Assembly (NCBI GenBank): GCA_028829895.1
Contig: CM054184.1
Coordinates: 19,851,201 to 19,915,200, forward strand
Source: Sinotaia quadrata
Lineage: Eukaryota > Mollusca > Gastropoda > Architaenioglossa > Viviparidae
Length of the DNA stretch: 64,000 nt
Direction: 5' to 3'
In this document: positions 45,660 to 57,900 of the stretch, one piece after another
Layout of the letters: every line of letters begins with the position of its first letter
Numbering within the stretch: position 1 is the stretch's first letter
Notes under the pieces: generated by a model
Told to the model about the DNA's origin: nothing
Database searches by the model: none
Seen by the model: only the letters and a program-made list of their open reading frames with translations
Program-made: the position numbers and the translations under genes

Positions 45660-45820
45660 GTGACAGAGCTTGTTTATTTATCAGTAATGTGCTGTAGTAT
45701 TTATCGGTAATATTTTGTAGTATGGACTGTATGAAAGAGCTTTTTTTTATCAGTAATATGTTGTAGTATGGACTGTATGACAGAGTTTGTTTATTAGTAA
45801 TGTGCTATAGTATGGACTGT
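45660..45820. repeat. Tandem repeat, about 55-bp unit
   Basis: TCAGTAATGTGCTGTAGTAT followed by GGACTGTATGACAGAG-like sequence recurs three times. It leads into a GT-rich stretch at 45835-46380 with no gene. Confidence 0.75.
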
Positions 45821-46380
45821 ATGCATTCGAGTTTGTGCATGTTACTGGGTTTGCATATGTCTGTGTTCGTGCAGTTTTCTGCGTTTTTGTTTATTCTTCT
45901 ATGTGCTTATGTTCGGGGTTTTTTGTTTTGTTTTATGAACTTTCTTTGCTTGTGCGGTGCGTCCTCGTGTTGATTTTTGTGTTTGTATCTGTGATTGTGG
46001 GCGTTGTGCATATGTTTGTGTGTGTTAATAAATGTACTGCGTTTTTGTATATGTCTGTGTTGATATGTGTGATTTTGTGCTTGTAGATGTTGGTGTGTTT
46101 GTGCATACTTATTTTTTGTATATTATTTGAAGAGGTTCATGCATGTGTGTATACATTGTAGAGTAGTTTGTGCAGATTTGTTTCTCTGCGCATCTATGTA
46201 TTTTCTAGTGGAGGGGAGAGTCTGTGCATTTTAATTGTGTTTCTCTGATTTTGTAAAAGTATTTCATATGTTTGTGAATGTGTTTAAATTAGGTGCGTTT
46301 GTGCTGGTAGAAGTGTTTTGTGTATTATGTATTTGTATGTATATGTGAGGTGGTATGCGTGTACGTGTTATTGTGCATGT

Positions 46381-47084
46381 ATATGGCTAAACGTTGTCAT
46401 AGTACTTGTAATGTACAAGTATATATGACTAAATCGGGCTGCCATAATACGTGATACCTATTAAGGCGATAAACGTGCTTGTAATTCGCACACACTAGGC
46501 AGTTTACATCTCCATAGTGAACAATTATGGCAAAAAAAATCACAATAAAATAAATCGTGTCTGTTTGTCTACTTTTATAGTAGATCCAGATTATCACTTT
46601 TAACATATCGGATAACCATGTACTTGTCAGGTAAATAAACAAAATTTCGCTGATTTTTTTTCTCGATAAAAGTTTGTATTAATGTAAACAAAATCCGATA
46701 AGTACTTCCTTTCACCTCCCCAACCCACACACCCCTCATACATGTATCTCTTGAACTAGAAACGGATGTGACGATGGTTTTCCTGTCAATGCATCGTTGT
46801 CAGTAATTACGTCATTTTATATTACGTCAAGCACAAAATGAAAATACTTTTCTAAACTAGAAGATAAACTGATAGAGTCTAAGTAAGATCACTGTAATGG
46901 CCTACTAATAATTAGAAAATAGCATTTATAGTACAACAGACATTGTACTATTATTAAAGCGTAATAGGCCAGATCTGAAGGACGATGACACCGTGAGGCC
47001 AAGCAACTATTCGAAATAAATACATACGCGATTATACATAATTAAAAGGAATAATAAACCTTCGAATTAGTAACAGCAGTAAAA
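46381..47084 (+). promoter_or_regulatory. 5' flank and leader of the CFAP97-like gene
   Basis: No TATA box at a convincing position. The last 100 bases are less T-rich and end in AGTAAAAATGGCT, which gives the start codon A at -3 and G at +4, a strong initiation context. The transcription start cannot be read from sequence. Confidence 0.35.
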
Positions 47085-50000
47085 ATGGCTTTTGGACCGA
47101 ACAAACCTGAGCGTTTACCAGTCGTGGAGCCATTGTACCACGAAACCTACCTAGATGCAAAGGAGCGACAAAGGATGTTGTACTCGCATTACAACCGGGT
47201 GGCCAATGGTAATAGATCGGTCTGAACGAGATTGTTAACCTTTTATGACTGACTGTTGCCTCTCTCCTTTATCTTACTTAATTTATGTGGAGCGCTTCCG
47301 GCCTAAGCCGATTTTACGAAGCCTCTCTCTCTGACTTGCTTTTCTCTTATGTGTGAATCAAATGCTATATTTAGATCGATCCGAAAGAAACTATTTACCT
47401 CTTTTAGTCATTAAAAGGGTAAAAAATTTTGGGGGGGATCGATTTAAAGAATGCATTTGATTCACACACGAAAGACACTATTTACCCCCATTTTATTGAT
47501 TGATTTCTTTCCTTTCTGTCAGTATATTTTAGATCGATGCACAAGAAACTACTTACTATTTTATGATTGATTTCTCTTATCCTTTTGTGAGTGATTTGTC
47601 TGATTTACTATTTGCTTTTTTCCCTCTATGCCTGAGTTGTCTCTATAGTGTGTCTTTTTTTCCTGACTTCTCTCCCCCCCCCCTCTCTCTCGTATCTTTT
47701 TCTTCTGTTTGACTTTCTCTCTCTCACGTCTCTCTGACTTATCTTGTCTCTGTGTTGCGAGTCAATGGAATAGGTTTCGTTCAATTCTAAAATTAGAGGC
47801 AAATTAATCACACTTATTAAGCAGTAATGGTGGGCAGCTTTTGGTTTTTGCCTGTATCCGAATGCGTTGTTTATTCTTTGTGAAGCAAGTGGAATGATTT
47901 TTTAATTGATTTAATTTAATGATTTAACACTTTACAGCCGAAAGATCAGACGAGTTATTCCAAGTTTGCATATAGTCTTTCTAGTATCTTCTGTTGAATC
48001 ATTTTTTTCCTTGTTTTACTGGAGTGCAACAGTAAATTAGCTTTTGTCAATTTTCTACGATTACTATTGAATTTATTGTGTTGTCTATCCATTTTTTGTC
48101 TTATCTTCATTTTATTGTGGTGTCTATCCATTTCATTGTATTATATATCCTTTTCATTATGTTATGTGTTGTCTTCATTTTATTGTGTTGTCTATCCATT
48201 TCATTGTGTTATCTGTCCATTTCTTTATGTTGTTTATGTGTCGTCTTTTCATTTTATTGTGTTGTCTATTCATTTCATTGTGATGTCTATCCATTTCCTT
48301 GAGTTATCTATCCATTACATTGTGTTATCTATCTGTTTCATTATGTTGTTTATCCATTTCATTATGTTGTATATCAATTTTATTGTGTTGACTATAATGT
48401 GTTGCCATAGTTTTATTCTGTTTAACTGTTATATCCGATTACCATTGATTGTTTCATTTATTTTTAGCTGAATAGACTATACAGTTAGGTCCGTTTTTAT
48501 CCATTTCATTGTATTGAATAGATTTATACGGTTATTATTTTTTTCGATTATCGAAAGAAAAATAAAATAATCTTTTCGGTGACGCAACTAGAAATGCTGA
48601 TTTTATTATCTACACATTATAATTATTATTTTAACCTGTCATGAAATATTAAAAGGCACACAAATATAATATAGTTTTTTTTTAATTACTTAATTTTTTA
48701 TTGAACTAAATATTTCTTGGAATTTTTACTTTTATTATGAAAATATAGCAGTAGTATTATTTTATTTTACATGATTATATGCAGCCTGTTGATATATTAC
48801 TGAAACTAATTCTATGAACTTTCGACGACAGTAAAAGCCCGGATTGATAACAAGCCGCCCAGCCGTGTGGATGCACTGCGACTAAAGTTGAAAAAGTTAA
48901 TGGTGCGTGATAACATAAAATTCAAATGATTCCTTATACTTTCCTATCACTACAAAATGGGTGGCTTATATATATATAACTAGATTGCTATCTAAGGGTG
49001 ATAAAATCGGCTAAATGTCAATACAAGTACACACAAGTACACCAAAATTTTAAAACGTGAAAGGGAAATAACTTAATTAAAAGTCTATAGATCTTATCCT
49101 TGTTGAAGGGAAGTAATTTCATTGAGCTGTGCAATCATAATTTATCCCCCTTTTCAGATAGTGCAAAAGCGCTACAACAGTGATGAGAGGAATGAGTAAG
49201 TAGTCAAGTGTGCTTGAGTATACCGCACGCTAATGTCAATTGAAACGTGAAACAAATTTTTAAAATGTAATCCATTCGATCCAACATCTAAATGATCATC
49301 AGTGTGTACACTCCTATGCACGCACGCACACATCCTTTTCACTAGCAATGCTCTGATGTCCTTTTTCATAATATGTATTTTTTTAATAATGAATAGCTTG
49401 TCCTGAACTTGTAATGACACTTTTTTTTTTATTACATCTTTAGTTTCTGGGAGGTAACTTATTCTGTTGTTGTGATGTGTTTTCTCTGCTTGCCTTAATT
49501 ATAACATTACTCCATTCCACTCTGTTCTGGTGTTTTTTCTCTGCTTGCCGTAATTATAACACCTACTCCACTTCCACTCTGTTCTGGTGTTTTTTCTCTG
49601 CTTGCCTTAATCATAACACTACTCCACTTCCACTCTGTTCTGATGTTTTTTCTCTGATTGCCTTAATTATAACACCCTACTCCACTTCCACTCTGTTGTT
49701 CTGGTGTTTTTTCTCTTTTGCCTTAATTACAACACCTACTCCAATTCCACTGTTGATTTGGTGTTTTTTCTTTGCTTGCCTTAATTATAACACCCTACTA
49801 AACTTCCACTCTGTTTTTCCCCTGCTAGTCTTATCAATTATTTATAACACCTTACTCCACTTCCATTCTGTTGTTCTGGTGTGTTTACTTGCCTTAATTA
49901 TAACCCCTTACTCTACTTCCACTGAGTTGTTCTGGTGTGTTTACTTGCCTTAATAATTATAACCCCCTAGTCCACTTCCACTCAGTTGTTCTGGTGTGTT

Positions 50001-52659
50001 TACTTGCCTTAATTATAACCCCCTACTCCACTTCCACTGAGTTGTTCTGGTGTGTTTACTTGCCTTAATTTACGGTTATATTATAAGAAAGTCTAAGTCA
50101 AAGAAAAAAACATTGTATCATTAAAGTATAAGATCACCAGATTAGTCGGTTAAAGTAACATGTATTGGTCTGAAAGTATTAAGACACTGAACTAACACGC
50201 ATGGGGGGGGGGGGAGAGCATATATTGATTTGAAGGGATGAAATACTGGACTTTGTCGACATAACAGCATAACGAAAGTTAGTGTAAACACTAAAAATAT
50301 TTGTATAGCCGAATTTGTAAGTTTCAGATGTTTATCGACAGGAATAGTTTTGAATAAAATTTTGAGTTCGTAAACGTGTTGATTTGTTTTCGTCCATTGT
50401 CTATTGAGTTCATTTCATGAATAGACTTGCGCCTGAAATTAATTTTATGATGAGGGACTCAAAGTCTGCTGGCATAGACTGCAAGGTGTCCAGCACGTGA
50501 CACTTGACTTAAGAAATGACTTGAACTCCGAACTAGATTTGCAGCCGTTACTTAAACTCGTTCACTGAAGCTTGACTTGACCTCACTTGTGATGCTTGAC
50601 CTTTGGACAGTTGGAGGGTGAACGTCTATCAGTCATTGAGAGAGACAACAAGATCATGCTGGAACACATCATCAGACTCATGCGAGGGAAATCGTGTATC
50701 GACCACATTAACAAGTACACAAAGAAGAAAAGGTATGGTGAACATTGTAACAGCAGTTTGTGAGCTTAATCTGTAGTTGATGGCAAACTTTTGACAAATA
50801 CACACAGTAATAAAGGTATGGTGAACATTGTAACAGCAGTTTGTGAGCTTAATCTGTAGTTGATGGCAAACTTTTGACAAATACACACAGTAAAAAAGGT
50901 ATGGTGAAAATTGTAACAGCATTTATTTTACCTTAATCTGCAGTAGAGGACAAAACTTTCGCGCAATGAAACCTTTGTGACGAAAACTGTGATTATTTTA
51001 GACCATTAGGCTCAGTTATCTGATATATTTGTAAGGGAACAAAAAGCATTTTATTTGAATCCAAGATCAGATATAAACGAAAGCGAGTTCCAGGTAATAA
51101 TGGAAGGAAGTGAGTTGAATTAAATCTCACCTGTGTGCACTCAGAACAAAATAATAATTCTATTCATGCACGCAAGTACTTAGTACAATATAACAGGAAT
51201 GTACAATTCACGCACGCAAGTACTTAGTACAATATAACAGGAATGTACAATTCATGCACGCAAGTACTTAGTACAATATAACAGGAATGTACAATTCATG
51301 CACGCAAATTCTAAATACTAAAATTAATAGGATTATACAATTCACGCACGCAAGTGCAGAGTACAAAGTAACAGGAATGTACAATTCACGCACGCAAATT
51401 CTAAATACTAAAATTAATAGGATTATACAATTCACGCACGCAAGTATAGAGTACAAAGTAACAGGAATGTACAATTCATGCACGCAAGTACTTAGTACAA
51501 TATAACAGGAGTATACAATTCACGCACGAAAATTTTAAATACTAAAATTAATAGGATTATACAATTCACGCACGCAAGTACAGAGTACAAAGTAACAGGA
51601 ATGTACAATTCACGCTTTTGGTTGCATAAGGGCAAGAATAGAATGTATATTTCTCGCACGCAAGTACAAAAAGACAACACAATAAGGATGTACAATTACG
51701 CGCGTATGAATGGAATAGGACTACATAAATCATGCAGATGTATTGTCTCGTGTGCAGCTTAACAATGGTTGGTCGAGTGAAAGAGATTAATCGTATCAAC
51801 AGAGAAAACAAAGAAATACTCAACTTTATCCTCAGCCAGAAAACGCAGTACGATCACATTAAATTTGAAATGGATTACCAGGTAAGAAAATGTTTCACAA
51901 AGCTGTGAGCGATATGTTTTTCAAATTTGTGGTAGCTCACCTATTTCCAGCATGTCTATAACCCCCTATCTGCTTACGTACCAGATGACATGAAACTGGG
52001 GAAGCCGATCCACGCTAGACTATTCCACGTGGACAGTATATGATAATGAAAATGTGAAATTTATCACTAAGTTCTGAAGTTACGATTAGCTGACCACCTT
52101 TTGGGGATAGTTTTCTACTATTTAATAACTGTAGAAGTCTAATTAATATCATCACTATTTTATGCCCCCACCGCAAAACGACAATGACCACGGGCCTAGT
52201 TCATGCAACATGCAGAGAGATAACTAAATCACAGTTTATTTGACAGTGACCATAATTAAATATTTTATGCATTAATAATAAAGCATATATTCTTTACACA
52301 TAAGATTAATTCTTTTCTAATCTTTCACACCAGTGCTTTTGTTTCATTTGATTGAACTACCATTTTATATTGCTGTTATCTCAAACTAAGAGGGATCTTC
52401 TTACACGTCATCAAACTTGCGTGTATCAGTTATTGTAACTAATAACCCACTTTTCAACCTCTCACACGTCATTATGCCCAGATGATTTACTGTAATCGGT
52501 AACCCACTGCAGGATTATTCAGATATGTTATTATTACTGTAACTAATAAACAGTACTAATTTTAGTAATAATGCTGTAATCTGTAACCCATTTCAGGATC
52601 TTCTTACATATGTCATCATGCATGGATCGATTACTGTTAAGCAAAATTTCATTTCAAGA

Positions 52660-52705
<46 letters not shown>

Positions 52706-53677
52706 GCACGCACGCACGCACACACATACACACATTATATGTCATATCTAGATTTGTTACTTTAGTCATCCTCGCAAGATCTCCTTAAATACATCATCAT
52801 ACCTGGATCAGATACTTAATCAGTAGTCACTACAACTTCTCAAGCGTGAAAATGCTCGGAGCAGTTATATAAAGTTAATAAACCAAAGCAATATATTAAA
52901 TATTTAAACATATCTTAAACTATTAAATTATGACTGTATTAACCAACGGATCGCTGGTTTTGTTTTTTTCAAAATTAATGACTTCGTTTATTACCTCTAA
53001 CCAGCTGTAACCAACCTAGATAACTAACTATCTTTAGATGTTTGTTACTCCGAAACAGCTCTCCACTTATGATTTTATAAATTAAGCGAACATATCTCTG
53101 TTTTCGACCACTTGACAGGACGGACTCAATTTCAACCCGTTATCTCAAACTAACTGGTTTCTGATTTCCTGAAATATTGTAACGACACGATCTATTATCT
53201 CCAACTAACTGGTTTCTGATTTCCTGAAATACTGTAACGACACGATTTCTGATTTTCTCAAATGTTTTAACATACCAAGATATGCTAACTCTAACTATCT
53301 TGTTACTAATTTTCCACCAGTCAGCAAAAATCCAGAATTGCTATATTAAACTAGTTAGCCACTAATCTTAGATTCCGGGATATGATTGCGGTTTGTTTTT
53401 CTATATAATAAAAAAATAATCTTCTGCATTTTTATATTATATAATCGAAAAACTCTATTGATAATGAGTTGCTGTGTTGATTTAGGATCTGATTTCATCC
53501 ATTTTACCGCGAGCAGACGTCATCAGACGATGGAGAGAAGACACTGAATTGCGAAAGAATGAGATATTAAATCCCAAGGTACGCCATTTTATGAGATTAA
53601 GTGAAAATCACAAGGAAAATATGTTGATTATGGTTCTGATGATAAATACCCAGCAATCATACTTTATCGGCCAGTCA

Positions 53678-53714
<37 letters not shown>

Positions 53715-54853
53715 GCACGCACGCACGCACACGCACGCACGCACGCACACGCACACGCACGCACACACATTTATATGTATGACAGAGTAAATTTGCATAT
53801 CCTTATTTCTAAACTTAATTGTTATATAAATTGTTAAATGTCAAAGTGACACGATATCACGTGTCCAGATTATTTTAACGACCCTATTACCTTATTCAGA
53901 ATATTAGATATTAATGTCAATTCAATATTCTCTCGACTGAGTGATTACTGGACGCTTAACTTGTCTATCAATATACAGAGTACTCAGGCGAATACTTCTT
54001 CCAGATTATTAAAAACAAATTAAAGGACGTGATAGCTGATACGTTATGCTCCTACAACTTGCTATTATCATAAGTATTGAAATGAAGGGCACAACACAGC
54101 CTTGAAATGAAGGGCACGACACAGCCTTGAAATGAATTTAACTTGTACACCAAATCTAGACATATTTTTGAAGAAGTGGAAACAGTTTCCATCCCACCCA
54201 ACCCCAAATCCATGTCCCTACCGCAGTGGGAAAACGGCCATTTCCGGAAACCCCACTATAAATCAGATAGATGAAGATAATTTATACATAACCACGCAAT
54301 GTATCTTTATGGTCAGCTGAAAAAAATTATAAAAGGGCAAAATCTGTTAAGACATTTGTAAAAATAGGAATGTGTGTGTGCACTCTTTAATCTTCAGAAA
54401 AAGTACCACCCGGATGGACCCCAGGGCCGACAATCTGAAGCGGCCCGCTTCCACCAAGCCTGCTTTCCAGATTACAACATGTGTGACAGTTTCAAACCAA
54501 ATCGTGTTCCACTTAGCTGTCGCCGCCCTCCAGGCTCTCCAGAACAGCACTACCACGACCGCTGTATGAAGGGGCCTCTTGAGCCCCTACCACCCATCGT
54601 CCCCCGCCAGCCCCCGCGCCGCCGTCAAACGTCACCGGAAGAGTCGATGAAACTCCTGTTCAACAATCGTGTCGCCCGCTTACGCGCTCAGTCAATTAAA
54701 GGTCAGGCCGCCGAGAAAATCAAGCCCTCTTCTGCTCCTCCGCGAGCCTACTCTCTGACTCCGGCACAACAATCGTCACCTCCTACGTTATCCAACAGGT
54801 CAAAATGTATGTAATCAGTAGCGTAACCTCATATGTCCCCTCCCCTTATTTTC

Positions 54854-54925
<72 letters not shown>

Positions 54926-57900
54926 TTCATAGAGAATCAGCTTGCCGTGCGCCCTGCTTGATCATGTACATTTTTCAAATCACAATTTGTGTGTGAAAAT
55001 AACAAATGTTGGACGCCTTCTGTTAAAATGTGTGAAAATAAATGTTGGACGCCTTCTGTTAAAAGGCCCCAAGCTCTCTGCACTTACTTCCGCCACTGTA
55101 TGTAATAATGACAAGCAATTTAGCTAAATAACTGTAGAGAAGGAAGTTATAAATACTTTTTAAAAAGACTATTCTTTTAAATCTAAATTTAGCCAGATAT
55201 CATAGAGTTGTCAATATTGACACGTTTGATCGATCTGTAACAGCCATTTTTCGCTATCCGCTTCCACACTTTGCTTTGCTTTATACACCTTCAACAGGTA
55301 TTTCACTCAAAGTATTTCTTTATACACCTTTAATAGGTATTTCACTCAAAATATTTCTGTATACACCTTCAACAGGTATTTCACTCAAAGTATTTCTTTA
55401 TACACCTTTAATAGGTATTTCACTCAAAATATTTCTGTATACACCTGTAATAGGTATTTCACTCAAAGTATTTCTTTATACACCTTTAACAGGTATTTCA
55501 CTCAAAGTATTTCTTTATACACCTTTAACAGGTATTTCACTCAAAGTATTTCTTTATACACCTTTAATAGGTATTTCACTCAAAGTATTTCTTTATACAC
55601 CTTCAACAGGTATTTCACTCAAAGTATTTCTTTATACACCCTCATTAGGTAGCAGGCTGCCGGCAACTCTGAGAACTTCACACACGGGAATATTTTTTAG
55701 GCAAAACAGTTACTGTAGATATGAGATACGGAACTCAGAATATCTCATCCTCGAAAAATGTGTCATCGGGATCTCATCTGAGGTTGAAGTCTAATCCAAG
55801 TGACCTACATTTACGTGTAAATGATCTTGACAAATTCAAGCACACACTTGCATGAATACCATTTAATTCATATTTAAGACACAATAGTAATATATATGAG
55901 CCATAAAATTAATATTCATACACAAGGAATTTGCACTTAATATGATTTCATCATTCATATATTTTTGTCTTCATGGTGATCTATCATTTTCCTCCAGAGA
56001 CGAGTTTAGAATGAATATAATGCCCCTCACTCTTGGCCTAATGTTTTGTTCACATTTTAATTATACCTAGTGCTATGTTTTTCTCAACTTACAGGATTAT
56101 GTTTCTCCTTCATATGTAGATTGTGTGTGTGTGCGTGCACGCGCGTGCGACAGGTTATTTTAAATAAAGTTAGTGTCTCTTTAATTATGAGAATATTATT
56201 ATCTCTACATGCTTATGATAATACACACCATTCCACTTGGCGAGCAACGGACTGAAAGAGTAACTTTCGTAATCTCCCAGAGTAATCCTAAGTATTGTAA
56301 ATGAACACTTCAGAATAACTCTGTCCAAACAGAATGGTAGACTCCCTTTTATAAAGGTTTTCACCCATATTATTAATTATTACATCCCCACCACTACTCC
56401 TAACTTTTAACCCAGTTAAAATACATCGATCAAATACAAACAATGAAGACATACAGAGATGCACAACAAATATATAGAGATGTTGACGGTCCAAAGTAGT
56501 TTCAGGCTTTTTATAATAGTGTTTCTGAAAATTATCTCTAGCTCTCCCCAGACACTCATAGAGTGAACAATATTCATTAACAGTTTTTCTTCAATTAAGT
56601 GACGTTCAGACAACATGAATAATGCACATCATAAGATAAGGGAAGTCAAATAGTTTCATGAAAAGTGAACATGACCTGAATGAAGTTTCTTCTCTCCCTT
56701 TTTCTAACTGCAATGGATGACATTGCCTTCAGCCAAAATTAATCACATGGCATTTCTACTGAATAAGTTAATGAAAGATATCTTAGAATTATGAACAGCA
56801 CACAAAGTTATACATGAAAATTAAAACACATTAGCTGAAAGAAAGATTTAAAATTACATTTCTGTTTACTGCTAATAAATGTGAAAATTATAATTTTAAA
56901 ACTTATATCTCTGTGTTTTATTCATGGCGAGGCTGTCATCATTTGACTCCCAGAATGGAAACTGACAGGAGAAAACATTAAACATGTTTAACTGCGTGCT
57001 AGGTTCCCTGGAGAGTGATTGCAAAAGGGACAATTTTCCACTACACGGGTTTCACCTTGTATCCCCTAGTGCCCATTGGTCAGTTAAAGTCGACCAGTAA
57101 ATGGTCATTTTTAAGCTATAGTTGGCCAGTAGGTGGCCGTTGGTTAGGCCTGAATGGCTAGCTTCTCATAAATGCTTGCGTCATGTAATAAGCCATTTCC
57201 CAATAAAGATTTAAGGTGGATGCATTCATTTAATGGAAATTATACTACTGAATTCCACCAGGAATGACACCAGTGTCATTTAATTATTGTCTAGTAATCC
57301 ATTTTGGAGGAGTGTTTTGATTTTTGTGTGTTTGCTTAACGTGCAGTACAAAGTTTACTTTTAAATCATCTGCATAAATATCAGTAATATAAATGATACT
57401 GTATATATATATAAGTAATATGAATAAAGTGCTCTACAAATTTCATCACAAAATTACATCCTATATAAAAGTATATGAAAAAGTGCCAAATAAAGGAAGG
57501 GGTGGAAATATTTGTCACACCCAGTATTATATTTTTCTCAGTGTATATAGGCTTAGTATTATGTTCCTCACACTATATGGGCCTAGTGCTATGTTTTTCT
57601 CAGTGTATATAGGTTTAGTATTATGTTCCTCACACTATATGGGCCTAGTATTATATTTTTCTCAGTGTATATAGGCTTAGTATTATGTTCCTCACACTAT
57701 ATGGGCCTAGTATTATATTTTTCTCAGTGTATATAGGCTTAGTATTATGTTCCTCACACTATATGGGCCTAGTGCTGTGTTCTTCTCACTGTATAGGCCT
57801 AGTGTATTTTTTCTTATCGTATAGATTTATGTGTTTCTTCATGTGTTGATCTAATGTCCTTTTTTGTTTTAAATGCCTAGTATTATATTCTTCTCACTGA

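Noticed and set aside
45835..46086. Val/Cys/Phe-rich 83-codon frame
   Set aside because: It lies in GT-rich low-complexity sequence; the composition explains the translation.
48067..48471. Hydrophobic 134-codon frame resembling a membrane protein
   Set aside because: A T-rich 22-26-bp minisatellite gives Phe/Leu/Ile-rich translations by composition alone.
49477..49953. 158-codon frame, Cys/Phe/Thr-rich, looking like a secreted repeat protein
   Set aside because: It lies wholly in the intron 3 minisatellite, with unit lengths that drift out of frame.
51140..51700. Regularly spaced repeats reminiscent of a CRISPR array
   Set aside because: Units are contiguous with no unique spacers, the setting is a eukaryotic intron, and no cas-like gene is present. 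The same applies to the 53-bp array at 63319.
55276..55794. 172-codon plus-strand frame with a 13-residue repeated peptide
   Set aside because: It is the translation of the 39-bp intronic minisatellite; the period is a multiple of three, so openness is automatic.
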